Source: an uncultured Gemmatimonadales bacterium
GTDB lineage: Bacteria > Gemmatimonadota > Gemmatimonadetes > Palauibacterales > Palauibacteraceae
NCBI GenBank assembly: GCA_947259585.1
Contig: CAMYMV010000004.1
Span: 21,088 to 85,087, forward strand
Direction of reading: 5' to 3'
Length of the DNA: 64,000 bases
Shown here: piece after piece, positions 17,427-25,754 of the stretch
Layout of the letters: every line of letters starts with the position of its first letter
Position numbering within the stretch: position 1 is the first letter of the stretch
Made by a program: the position numbers and the translations under genes
Notes under the pieces: model-generated
Database searches by the model: none
What the model was told of the DNA's origin: nothing
What the model saw: only the letters and a program-made list of their open reading frames with translations

Positions 17427-17762
17427 TCAGGCGCCTCGGTCCGAGCCCTCGTCGAGATCCTCGATATCGAAGCCGCGCTTCCACTCCTCGGCCAGCTCCT
17501 CCTCGCGCGAGCTCGCGTCGCGCACGACCCGCCGAGATTCCCGCTCGACGGGATCCTCGATCGGAAGCAGCCGCTCCGTCACGCGCACCTCGTAGTCGAA
17601 GAGGACCTGCCGGAGATCTCCGAGACGCCTGAGAAGCAGGGGGACGGCACGCAGAAGCGCCCCTTCCTCGTCCAGCCGCCTGATGAGACTCGCGAAGTGG
17701 AGCAAAGCGGCTCGGATCGTATCCGCATCAGGCGGACGTTTCCTGCCTGGATCCTCGGCCAT
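17427..17762 (-). CDS. hypothetical protein, 111 residues
   Basis: Not recognised. An ATG at 17762 opens a 111-residue, highly charged, probably helical protein. It has LLHFASLIRRLDEEGALL early and an acidic/basic tail ending in EEWKRGFDIEDLDEGSDRGA. The balanced charged composition and clean start/stop distinguish it from antisense shadows nearby. It is convergent with the methylase and divergent from the aminopeptidase gene. Confidence 0.6.
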   Translation of the reverse strand: MAEDPGRKRPPDADTIRAALLHFASLIRRLDEEGALLRAVPLLLRRLGDLRQVLFDYEVRVTERLLPIEDPVERESRRVVRDASSREEELAEEWKRGFDIEDLDEGSDRGA

Positions 17763-17936
17763 CCGTGGAGCCCTCCCGTATCGTGGAAACCGTGCCGCAC
17801 CGCACGCCCGGTCGCCCTGCCGCTCGCTGCCACTCGCCACCATCGCGAGGCTTCCACAGAATACCCGCCGGGCGATGCCCGGTTCGGCTCCTCGCAGGCC
17901 GGGATCTCGCCGGAGGCGGCGCAGGTAGGAGGAAGG

Positions 17937-19040
17937 ATGAGCCCATTGTCTCGAGGCGGAAGCACCACCTTCACGGTCCCGGCGACGTGCCTGGCGTTCC
18001 TCCCGGCGATATTCGGAGCGTGCTCGCCGGGCTACGTCCTCCGAGCGGGCTGGGAGGAGGCGAAGATCCTCCGGGACCGTCGCCCGATAGCGGAGGTGGT
18101 GCACGACACGACGACCGCTCCGGAGATGCGCCAGAAGCTCCGTCTCGTTCAGAACGCCCGTGCGTTCGCGGTGCGGGAGCTGGGGCTGGACGCCGGCGAG
18201 AGCTTCCTCAGTTACGCCCGGGTCGAGTCCGACACGCTCCTTCTGGTGGTCTCCGCCGCACCGGAGCTTCAGCTCGTCTGGAAGACCTGGTGGTTCCCGA
18301 TCGTGGGCCGTGTTCCCTACCGAGGCTACTTTCATTTCGATCGGGCCCGACGCGACGCCGAGGTTCTCGAAGAACAGGGCTACGACGTGTGGGTGCGCCC
18401 GTCGTCGGCATTCAGCACGCTCGGTTGGCTGCCCGACCCGCTGCTCTCGACGACTCTGAGAGCCGACAGTCTGGGGCTGGTGGACACGGTGATCCACGAG
18501 ATCACCCACACGACGTTCTTCCCATCCGGCCAGGCACACTTCAACGAGAGCTTCGCCAACTTCGTCGGTCACCGGGGCGCTATCCAGTTCTTCTGCGAGG
18601 CGGTGGATGACGAGAACCGGTGCCGCCAGGCTCGAGACCGCTGGCACGATACTAGGGTCTTCGGCCGCTTCTTCAACCGCCTGGTGGACAGCTTGGAGGC
18701 GGTGTACGGAGCGGAGATACCCGGGGACCTGAAGAGGCAACGCAAGACGGAGGTCATGGGCTGGGGAGCCCGGGAGTTCGAGGCGATCAAGCCCGATCTC
18801 CGGTCTGGCCGTTACGGATCGCTCGACCCTGAGCGACTGAACAACGCCTGGCTCCTGGCCCGCGTCCTCTACTATTCTCGCCTCGACGACTTCGAGCAGA
18901 TCTACGAAGCGAACGGCAACCTGCGCGCCGCGGTGGCGGCGATCATCGAGATGGGAAGCCGAATGCCTCCGTGGGCCGCGGTGGACAGCCTGGTGGCGGC
19001 CCCGGAAGCCACGGGTGCAAAGGCCGAGGTCGGCCAGTAA
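17937..19040 (+). CDS. predicted zinc aminopeptidase (PF10023 family)
   Basis: A 367-residue protein of the predicted-aminopeptidase family COG4324. The N-terminus is hydrophobic and ends FLPAIFGACSPGY, a plausible lipoprotein signal with Cys as the first mature residue. Family landmarks are GYVLRAGWEEAKIL, GRVPYRGYF, SAFSTLGWLPDPLLST and the zinc motif HEITH, followed by FNESFANFVGHRG, whose Glu is the likely third ligand. Bound at the membrane, it would trim peptides in the periplasm. AGGAGG lies about 5-10 nt before the ATG at 17937, the strongest ribosome site in this region. The Usp gene follows 12 bp downstream. Confidence 0.88.
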   Translation: MSPLSRGGSTTFTVPATCLAFLPAIFGACSPGYVLRAGWEEAKILRDRRPIAEVVHDTTTAPEMRQKLRLVQNARAFAVRELGLDAGESFLSYARVESDTLLLVVSAAPELQLVWKTWWFPIVGRVPYRGYFHFDRARRDAEVLEEQGYDVWVRPSSAFSTLGWLPDPLLSTTLRADSLGLVDTVIHEITHTTFFPSGQAHFNESFANFVGHRGAIQFFCEAVDDENRCRQARDRWHDTRVFGRFFNRLVDSLEAVYGAEIPGDLKRQRKTEVMGWGAREFEAIKPDLRSGRYGSLDPERLNNAWLLARVLYYSRLDDFEQIYEANGNLRAAVAAIIEMGSRMPPWAAVDSLVAAPEATGAKAEVGQ

Positions 19041-19052
19041 CTTGGCGCTGAT

Positions 19053-19922
19053 ATGTTCGCCAACATTCTCGTAACGATCGATTTCTCGGACGCGTCCGTT
19101 CGCGCTCTGCGCTGGACCGCGAGGTCCTTTCCGGAGGCGAAGCTCACGCTCTTCCACGTGCTGCAGGAGGTGGAGGCGTCGGCAGACGTGCGGCAATCGC
19201 TGAGCGGAAAGGTGGACCCGGAGGAAACCGCGGAACTGGATGCCAAGGACAACATCGAGGTCCTTGCCCACGGCATAAGCCCGGATGCCGACGTCATCAT
19301 CCGAGATGGTCGCCCAATCAAGGAGCTCGAGCAGGCCGCGCAGGACTCGAACACCGACCTGGTGGTCCTGGCCGCGCACGAGCAGCGCATCTGGCCCTGG
19401 GACCGCTACGACGCGAAGGCCGAGGAGACCTGCGACCGTGTGGATCTGCCGATTCTGATCTTTCGGCCGACCGAGCGCACCGGGGAGCTCACCATCCTCA
19501 CGCCCCTGGATCTGCGCGATGGGTCGGAACCCGTGGGAAAGATGGCGGGAGAGATCGCCAGCCAGCTGAACGCCCGCCTCGTCGTGCTTCACGTGTTGCC
19601 CAAGACCTTCCAGGGCTTCCTGCGGGCCGCCAGCTCCGCCTACCAGACCGAGGAGACGCTCCGCAAAGCCGAGTCGAGCGCACGCGAGGAGGCGCTGGCG
19701 AGGATACCGGCGGAGTGCAGAGAGCACCTCGACGTTCAGGTGCGGGTGGCGAGGGGTCAGCCGGTGCGTCAGATCCTCGCGACGGTGGAGAGCGAGAATG
19801 TCGACCTGATCGTAATGGGCAAGACCCATCTGAGGAAGCGGACGGAGCGGGCTCTGATGGGGCATGTGACCGGCAAGGCCCTGAGGAACGCGCCGTGTTC
19901 GGTTCTCACGGTCCCGATCTGA
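19053..19922 (+). CDS. tandem universal stress protein
   Basis: A 289-residue cytoplasmic protein made of two Usp domains. The first begins MFANILVTIDFSDASVRAL; the second begins near LTILTPLDLRDGSE and ends with IVMGKTHLRKRTERALMGHV and APCSVLTVPI. The second domain keeps a partly degenerate nucleotide-loop motif (G-x2-H-x8-G). Such proteins bind ATP or AMP and are induced by starvation or redox stress in other bacteria. It lies 12 bp after the aminopeptidase gene, so co-transcription is likely. No clear Shine-Dalgarno is visible. Confidence 0.88.
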   Translation: MFANILVTIDFSDASVRALRWTARSFPEAKLTLFHVLQEVEASADVRQSLSGKVDPEETAELDAKDNIEVLAHGISPDADVIIRDGRPIKELEQAAQDSNTDLVVLAAHEQRIWPWDRYDAKAEETCDRVDLPILIFRPTERTGELTILTPLDLRDGSEPVGKMAGEIASQLNARLVVLHVLPKTFQGFLRAASSAYQTEETLRKAESSAREEALARIPAECREHLDVQVRVARGQPVRQILATVESENVDLIVMGKTHLRKRTERALMGHVTGKALRNAPCSVLTVPI

Positions 19923-19970
19923 GGCGGGAAGCGCAGGACAGAGGAAGCGCGCTCGAGACTAAACGGTGAT

Positions 19971-20279
19971 ATGACGAACATGAGCAAAGACGCCCAGAGC
20001 ACCATCCGTTGTCCTCGCTGCGAGCGAGACGATGTCGCGGCGATCGGCTTCGCTCCCTTCCCGAACGAGCTCGGCCAGAGGATCTCCGCCGAGGTGTGCG
20101 AGGAGTGTTGGGAGGCCTGGAAGCACCACCAGATGCTTCTCATCAACCACTACGGCCTAAACCTGCAGGACTCGAACGCCAGGACCTTCCTGATCACGAA
20201 CCTCAAGTCCTTCCTCTTCGCGGAGGGACCCGCGGGCGCCTCGATCGACACCTCGAAGGAGGGCGACGTCTCCTGGTAG
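19971..20279 (+). CDS. YggX-like iron-trafficking protein with zinc ribbon
   Basis: A 102-residue protein. The core FPNELGQRISAEVCEECWEAWKHHQMLLINHYGLNL matches the YggX family (oxidative-damage protection, labile iron handling), although the usual N-terminal cysteine segment is replaced by a zinc-ribbon-like pair, CPRCERD and CEECWEAW. The C-terminal FLITNLKSFLFAEG also fits. It follows the Usp gene by 48 bp, giving a small stress-related group. The start is either the ATG at 19971 or the one three codons later. Confidence 0.8.
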   Translation: MTNMSKDAQSTIRCPRCERDDVAAIGFAPFPNELGQRISAEVCEECWEAWKHHQMLLINHYGLNLQDSNARTFLITNLKSFLFAEGPAGASIDTSKEGDVSW

Positions 20280-20316
20280 CCGACCAGCGAAGAATGGGCT
20301 CCCACGCGCTGAGCTA

Positions 20317-20364
20317 GGAGCTGAACCAGGAGCTGAACCAGGAGCTGAACCAGAAGCTGAACCG
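20317..20364. repeat. 12-bp minisatellite, four units
   Basis: Four head-to-tail copies of GGAGCTGAACCA; the last unit differs at two positions (GAAGCTGAACCG). It lies in the short gap between the YggX-like stop and the leuS stop. Similar sequences AGAATGGGCTCCCACG (about 20291) and AGAAGGGCTCCTACC (about 20367) flank it. Confidence 0.85.
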
Positions 20365-20376
20365 GGAGAAGGGCTC

Positions 20377-22902
20377 CTACCCCACCACGAGGTTGATCAG
20401 TCGGTCTGGGACGTGGATCACCTTGCGAATAGCCGCGCCCTCCACGTGCCGGAGCACGTTCTCGTCCCGGAGCGCCGCCTCCTGCACCGCGTCACGGCTC
20501 GCACCCCGCCCCACCCGGATCGTGGCCCGAAGCCTGCCGTTCACCTGAACCGGTAGGTCCACCTCGTCTTCCTCGAGCATGGCAGGGTCGAACGAAGGCC
20601 AGCTCGCGTGGTCGAAGAGGCTCGGCTCCCCGCCGGTGCGCTCCCACAGCTCCTCGGCGATGTGCGGTGCCAACGGCGCGAGCATGACCACTAGCGGACG
20701 TACCTCTCCAAGGCTCGGCGTTCGGCCCTCCGCCCGGATCACGTTCACGTAGTCCATCAACGAAGCTATCGCCGTGTTGTAGGCGAGGCCCTCCAGATCC
20801 CCCGTGACCTTCTCGATCGTGCGGTGAAGTGCCCTCTCGATCTCCGGCGTCGGTTCCGGCGGCGCCGTGCCTTCGGCGGCAGCACGCGCAGCCGCCGTTA
20901 CGCTGTCCCACACCCGATGGAGGAAGCGTTCGGGACCCGCGATCCCGCGGTCCCGGAAGTCACCGCCCTCCTGATACGGTCCGAGGAACATCAGGTACGT
21001 GCGAAAGGTGTCGGCCCCGTATCGATCGATGTAGTCATCCGGAAGAACCACGTTGCCTCGGGACTTCGAGATCTTCGAGCCCTCCTTGATCAGCATGCCG
21101 TGCTTGCGGAACTGCTTGTAGGGTTCCTCGAACTCCAGCATCCCCAGGTCGTCGAGCACCATGATCAGGAAGCGCGAGTAGAGCAGGTGCAGCACGGAGT
21201 GCTCCTCGCCCCCGATGTAGCTCTCGACGGGCAGCCATTTTCGGGTTCTGGCGTCGTCGAACGGCCGGTCGTCGAACTCGGTGCTGGGATAGCGAAGGAA
21301 GTACCAGCCGCTGTCGAGGAAGGTGTCTGAGACGTCCGTCTCGCGGCGGGCTCCCCCGCCGCAGCTCGGGCACTCCACCTGATAGAACTCCTCCACCCGG
21401 GCCAGGGGCGAGACGCCGCCCTCATCGGGGCGAAAGTCTTCGACGTACGGGAGCAGCACGGGCAGGTCCTCTTCCGGCACCGGCACGGTCCCGCAGCTGT
21501 CGCAGTAGATGACAGGTATCGGCGGTCCCCAGTAGCGTTGCCGCGAGATGCACCAGTCGTGGATCCGGTAGTTGATCGCGGCCTCAGCCAAATCGCGCTC
21601 GGCCAGCCACTCCACGATCTCCCGGCTGCCCTCGTCGGCCGGCAGCCCGCTGAAGCGGCCCGAGTTGATCAGGATCTCGTCCGGAGTATGCTCGACGAAC
21701 GCCTTCGAGCCGAGATCGAACGCCACGTCGGCGAGATCGGCCTGCCCCTGCAGGGCGGTCTCCGGTGCGACCACCGGCACGATGGGAAGCCCGAACTCGG
21801 TGGCGAACTCGTAGTCGCGCTGATCGTGGGCGGGGACACTCATGATCGCCCCGGTGCCGTAATCCATGAGGACGTAGTCGGCGATCCAGATCGGTATCTC
21901 TTCCCCGCTGGCGGGATTCAGCGCGAAGCCTCCGGTGAAGACGCCTGTCTTCTCCTTTTCCGTCTTGCGGCGCTCGGTGAGATCCTGCGCGGCGGTAGCT
22001 GCCCGATACGCGTCCACCGCCTCGCGTCGGTCGGGCGTCGTCGCCTGGTCGACGAGCGGGTGCTCCGGCGAGAGTACCAGGAAGGTGGCACCGAAGACGG
22101 TATCCGCTCGGGTCGTGAACACCTCGATCGCGTCTTCCCGTCCGGCGGCCGCCAACGGGTCCTCCGTGATCCCCGCCCCGAAGGGGAACCAGAGGCGAGC
22201 CCCTTCCGATCGCCCGATCCAGTTCCGCTGGGCCGTCTTCGTGGTCTCCGACCAGTCGATCCACTCCAGGTTGTCCAGCAGCTGGTCGGCGTACTTCGTG
22301 ATGCGAAAGAACCACTGGCTGAGCAGCCGCTGGCCCACGGCGGTGCCGCAGCGCTCGCAGGCACCGGCAATGACCTGCTCGTTGGCGAGAACGGTCTTGC
22401 AGGAGGGGCACCAGTTGACTGGCGCCTCCTTCTTCTCGGCCAGTCCCGCCTTGAAGAGCTGCAGGAAGAGCCACTGCGTCCACCGGTAGTAGCCCGGATC
22501 GGTCGTGTCGACGGTCCTCGTCCAGTCGTACATCAGGCCGGCACGCCTGAGCTGACGCTCGAAGTTCGCGATGTTGCTCGGGATGAGCTCCATCGGATGG
22601 ATGCCGACCTTCAGCGCGTGATTCTCCGAGTGGATCCCGAAGGCATCGAAACCGATCGGCTGGAAGACATCCTCGCCCCTGAGTCGGCGGAAGCGGCCAT
22701 TGATGTCCGCTCCGGTAAAGGCGTAGAGGTTGCCGACATGAAGCCCTTCCGCGGACGGGTAGGGGTACATCATGAGGTTGAAGTAGGGTCGGTCCGCGGC
22801 GTCCAGGTCGACCTGGTTGGTGCCGCGCTCCTCCCAGAAACGCTGCCACTTCGCTTCGATGCTCTCGGAACGGTAGGCGTCGTCGTTGGGCGTGGCCGTC
22901 AT
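20377..22902 (-). CDS. leuS: leucyl-tRNA synthetase
   Basis: Class Ia synthetase of 841 residues that charges tRNA-Leu. The HIGH-type motif is YPYPSAEGLHVGN (46-58) and the KMSKS-type loop is KISKS (610-614). The editing CP1 domain lies between, with the T-rich VFTTRADTVFGATFLVLSP stretch. Zinc-like cysteines are CPSC/CERC near 165-185 and CPSCGGGARRETD later. The length is close to the bacterial norm. The ATG at 22902 follows a weak GAGAGG. It is monocistronic by position. Confidence 0.97.
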   Translation of the reverse strand: MTATPNDDAYRSESIEAKWQRFWEERGTNQVDLDAADRPYFNLMMYPYPSAEGLHVGNLYAFTGADINGRFRRLRGEDVFQPIGFDAFGIHSENHALKVGIHPMELIPSNIANFERQLRRAGLMYDWTRTVDTTDPGYYRWTQWLFLQLFKAGLAEKKEAPVNWCPSCKTVLANEQVIAGACERCGTAVGQRLLSQWFFRITKYADQLLDNLEWIDWSETTKTAQRNWIGRSEGARLWFPFGAGITEDPLAAAGREDAIEVFTTRADTVFGATFLVLSPEHPLVDQATTPDRREAVDAYRAATAAQDLTERRKTEKEKTGVFTGGFALNPASGEEIPIWIADYVLMDYGTGAIMSVPAHDQRDYEFATEFGLPIVPVVAPETALQGQADLADVAFDLGSKAFVEHTPDEILINSGRFSGLPADEGSREIVEWLAERDLAEAAINYRIHDWCISRQRYWGPPIPVIYCDSCGTVPVPEEDLPVLLPYVEDFRPDEGGVSPLARVEEFYQVECPSCGGGARRETDVSDTFLDSGWYFLRYPSTEFDDRPFDDARTRKWLPVESYIGGEEHSVLHLLYSRFLIMVLDDLGMLEFEEPYKQFRKHGMLIKEGSKISKSRGNVVLPDDYIDRYGADTFRTYLMFLGPYQEGGDFRDRGIAGPERFLHRVWDSVTAAARAAAEGTAPPEPTPEIERALHRTIEKVTGDLEGLAYNTAIASLMDYVNVIRAEGRTPSLGEVRPLVVMLAPLAPHIAEELWERTGGEPSLFDHASWPSFDPAMLEEDEVDLPVQVNGRLRATIRVGRGASRDAVQEAALRDENVLRHVEGAAIRKVIHVPDRLINLVVG

Positions 22903-23017
22903 CCTCTCGCTTCTTCTCTCGTGTCTGCTGGTCGGGACGCCCGGGGTGACATGGGGTTCCCCGACGCGCGGGAACGGTCGAACGGACTACACCGCTTCCG
23001 CCGCCATCGTTCGCCTC

Positions 23018-23725
23018 TCAAGGTAGGGCGGCGTGCAACGCCAGGGCCGCGGCCGAGCCGACGAGCGTGCAGCCGAGGTTCACTTCGTCGTTGCCGATGA
23101 TGTCCAAACGAACCTCGAGCGTCGCTCCGAGGAGCGAGTCGGCGAACATCCCCGCGGTGCCCGCCAGGACGCCCATCCGGACCCAATCGCCGGCCCCGGC
23201 GCCCGACCGGACGATCAGAGCGGCGACGACCCCGATCAGCGCGGCGCCGGCGATTCCGCCAAGCGTTCCGGGAATCGACACTCCCCCGGAGTCGCCCGAA
23301 GCCACGCGCCCCCGGCCAATCACGGACCACGTCGGCCAGCGGCCCGCCGTACCGATCTCCGTCGCCCACGTATCGGCGGTGGCAGCCGCCAGCGCCCCGA
23401 GCAGCGCATAGTGGGCCGCCGGAACCCAGCCTGCCAGAGCCAACAACGAGAGGCCGGCCGCGACGCCGCCGTTGGCCACGACCTGCATCGCGCTGCGGCC
23501 TCCAGGCTCGCCGGCTCGGCCCTTCCGATCGGCCCGAAAGCGGCTCAGCGCCGACGAGCTCAGGAAGAAAACGAAGAGAAGGGTTACCCCGAGCGTCCCG
23601 GAGCCGAGCAGTACGACGAGACCGACCACGGCGGCGGCCAGCTGTCCGGAAGGGGTGAGCCAGCGAAGCCGTCCCGCGACGAGCACCACGATTCCGCCGA
23701 GCGCCAGGACGGCAAAGGACGTCAC
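23018..23725 (-). CDS. DUF92 (TMEM19-like) integral membrane protein
   Basis: A 235-residue membrane protein with about six hydrophobic segments. The DUF92 signatures are LTPSGQLAAAVVG near the N-terminus, ADTWATEIG in the middle and GGVSIPGTLGGIAGA. It ends with FADSLLGATLE and NDEVN. The family includes plant phytyl-phosphate kinase VTE6, so an isoprenoid-phosphate kinase role is possible but unproven here. The GTG start at 23725 is 42 bp from the divergent V4R-like gene. Confidence 0.85.
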   Translation of the reverse strand: MTSFAVLALGGIVVLVAGRLRWLTPSGQLAAAVVGLVVLLGSGTLGVTLLFVFFLSSSALSRFRADRKGRAGEPGGRSAMQVVANGGVAAGLSLLALAGWVPAAHYALLGALAAATADTWATEIGTAGRWPTWSVIGRGRVASGDSGGVSIPGTLGGIAGAALIGVVAALIVRSGAGAGDWVRMGVLAGTAGMFADSLLGATLEVRLDIIGNDEVNLGCTLVGSAAALALHAALP

Positions 23726-23767
23726 GCTTGCCCCTCGGGGTCATGCCCGGTAGCGTTGCGTCTCAAG

Positions 23768-24397
23768 ATGAGCAGACTGAAGTGGGCCGAAGCCGAGGTC
23801 TCTCCGGAAGTGGCGTTGGCGCTCCTCGAGTCGCTTCGAGATGCCGACATCCCGACCGAGCACCTCAAGCACGAGGATGTGCAGCAGTCCCTGCCCAGGA
23901 GATTGGGTCTCAGCTCGGTCGTCGAGGCGAACATCCGCAGATACGCCGCACTCTCACGTGATGGCGGCTCCCTCCGCGCCCAGGAGGTGGGGGAGCTGTT
24001 CCAGCTGGTGAGCCGCCGACCCGACGCTCGTTCGGTCTTCTCGGATGCGGGAAGGCGTCTCGCCCAGGAGGCGTCGAAGAGTCGGGGCGGGGTGCAGTCG
24101 ATCGCCCGAGGCCTTCCGGCGGGCGTGCGGCGACGCATGGGTTTGCGCGGCGTCTCCCGCCTCGCGAGGCAGCTGGCTCCCGAAGGGGAGGTGCGAACAG
24201 AGCTTCGCCCCCCGGGCCTCGTGATGAACGGTGGCCTTCTGGCTCAAGCCTGCCGCTCCGACGCCGGCTGCCTGCTTCTGAATGCCGCCCTCGAAAGGTC
24301 CCTGGAGCTGTACCGTGCCGAGGAGGGCCCGATCACACACGTCGAGTGCGAGGGCCGTGGCGACCGGAAGTGCACGTGGAGACCCGCCACCGCCTGA
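23768..24397 (+). CDS. hypothetical protein with V4R-like C-terminus
   Basis: A 209-residue cytoplasmic protein, not firmly recognised. The N-terminal half is helical with an arginine-rich centre (GLPAGVRRRMGLRGVSR). The C-terminal third, ALERSLELYRAEEG followed by HVECEGRGDRKCTWR, resembles the last strand-turn of V4R/heme-NO-binding-like domains, where a C-x7-C pair closes the fold. A small-molecule sensor is conceivable; this is inference. The ATG at 23768 is preceded by a short divergent gap with the DUF92 gene. Confidence 0.65.
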   Translation: MSRLKWAEAEVSPEVALALLESLRDADIPTEHLKHEDVQQSLPRRLGLSSVVEANIRRYAALSRDGGSLRAQEVGELFQLVSRRPDARSVFSDAGRRLAQEASKSRGGVQSIARGLPAGVRRRMGLRGVSRLARQLAPEGEVRTELRPPGLVMNGGLLAQACRSDAGCLLLNAALERSLELYRAEEGPITHVECEGRGDRKCTWRPATA

Positions 24398-24402
24398 GTC
24401 GC

Positions 24403-25299
24403 TCAACCGGCCCGCGGCTCCACGTGGACGACCACGCCGTGGAAGCCCTCTCCTTTCCTCAGCCTCTCCTCCACCGCATCGGCGATCTCGTGCGCCTCGC
24501 GGACGTTCGTCCCCGGATTGACCTTGATCGTGAGCTCCGCGAACACCTCGCCGGGCCGTCCCCTCGATCGGATGTCGGTGGCCGCTTCCACGCCGGGCGT
24601 GTCGTTGGCGATGTGCCTGATCGTATCGGCATCGATCGCGCGCCGATCCACGAGGACCGGAACCGTCGTGCGGAGGATCTGCCAACCGCTGTGAGCGATC
24701 ACGATCGCCACCACGATGCCGAGCCAGGCATCGGCCGCCGCCCAGCCCAACCCGACAAGGACTAGGCCGCCCAGCACGGAGGCGGTCACGAGGACATCCG
24801 CCACCGTGTGCCTGGAATCGGCGGCCAGCATCTCGCTCTGCAACCGCTTCGCGAAGCGCATCTCGGCCGACGCCACCCCCAGGTTCACCACCATCGTCGC
24901 TCCCAGAACGGCGAAGGTGAGTGGCTCCAGACGGGGAGGAGACACGCCGGCCAGCAGCCGACCGATCGAGCCCGTCAACAGCTCGAAGCAGGTGATCGAG
25001 AGGAAGCTCACGATCGCGAGCGCCCCGATCGTCTCGAACTTGCCGTGGCCGTACGGGTGCTCGGCGTCGGGCGGCTCGGCAGCCAGACGGATGGCCAGCA
25101 GGGCCACCAGGTTGTTCAGGGCATCCACGCCGGAGTGTCCGGCGTCCCCGAGGATGGCGATGGAGCCGGAGCGGAGGCCCACGGCGAGCTTGGCGATGAT
25201 GACGAGGACGTTGGCGGCCAGGACCCACCAGAGGACGCGCCGAACCTGCAGCCTTCTGCCGTCGGTCCAGGTGCCCGGGTTGGTCGTATAGGTGCCCAC
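24403..25299 (-). CDS. cation diffusion facilitator metal efflux transporter
   Basis: A 298-residue CDF transporter exporting Zn2+, Fe2+ or a related divalent metal in exchange for protons. The metal-site motifs are ILGDAGHSGVD (about 50-59) in helix 2 and DSRHTVAD in helix 5. The EHPYGHGKFE loop between helices 2 and 3 and a C-terminal cytoplasmic domain (GVEAATDIRSR, AELTIKVNPGTNVREAHEI) complete the family pattern. About six membrane segments are visible. The GTG start is 8 bp from the stop of the upstream small membrane-protein gene, so the two are probably co-transcribed. Confidence 0.92.
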   Translation of the reverse strand: MGTYTTNPGTWTDGRRLQVRRVLWWVLAANVLVIIAKLAVGLRSGSIAILGDAGHSGVDALNNLVALLAIRLAAEPPDAEHPYGHGKFETIGALAIVSFLSITCFELLTGSIGRLLAGVSPPRLEPLTFAVLGATMVVNLGVASAEMRFAKRLQSEMLAADSRHTVADVLVTASVLGGLVLVGLGWAAADAWLGIVVAIVIAHSGWQILRTTVPVLVDRRAIDADTIRHIANDTPGVEAATDIRSRGRPGEVFAELTIKVNPGTNVREAHEIADAVEERLRKGEGFHGVVVHVEPRAG

Positions 25300-25307
25300 G
25301 GCGTCGA

Positions 25308-25565
25308 TCAGCGCCGGCCGCGCCGATCGCGATCCATGAACCTGCGGCGATCTCTTAAGCGACGGGAAGCGCCCGGCGGGCGGCGCCGGCCCAAACCTCC
25401 CGCCAGCCAGCCCACCAGCATGGCGAACGGCGATACCCTCGGCGCCTTTCCCGTCTGCTCGTATTTGTCGTACAGGCCGGGGTAACCCAGGCCGATCCAG
25501 ATCCCGATCGCGAAGGCCAGGATCATTCCGGTCACGATCAGGACGAGGAGCATATCCTCACTCAT
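25308..25565 (-). CDS. small single-span membrane protein, hypothetical
   Basis: An 85-residue protein with one N-terminal membrane helix (MLLVLIVTGMILAFAIGIWIGL), a GYPGLYDKYEQTGKAPRVSPFA middle and a strongly basic tail rich in RRR/DRD. Not assigned to a family. It precedes the CDF gene with an 8-bp gap. The hydrophobic helix and polar tail make it more credible than an antisense shadow. Confidence 0.6.
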   Translation of the reverse strand: MSEDMLLVLIVTGMILAFAIGIWIGLGYPGLYDKYEQTGKAPRVSPFAMLVGWLAGGLGRRRPPGASRRLRDRRRFMDRDRRGRR

Positions 25566-25754
25566 CGGACGATACGCCCCGACGCCGCTTGCGCTTCATC
25601 GTCATGCGCTTCAATGTCTGCTTCCGGCATGCGTCTGTCAGCCCTTGGGACGCTGCCGGCATGCGTCGCTCCGCCCGCTGGATCGGCGACGACGTGTCTT
25701 TGACCTCAATTCGAGACCCACGGTTCGTGAATCCGAGATTCCTAGAGGTGAAGA

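Noticed and set aside
17763..19865. Long minus-strand open frame antisense to the aminopeptidase and Usp genes
   Set aside because: Arginine/histidine-rich composition and no family resemblance; both plus-strand genes are clear. Only its last 111 codons (17427-17762) look real.
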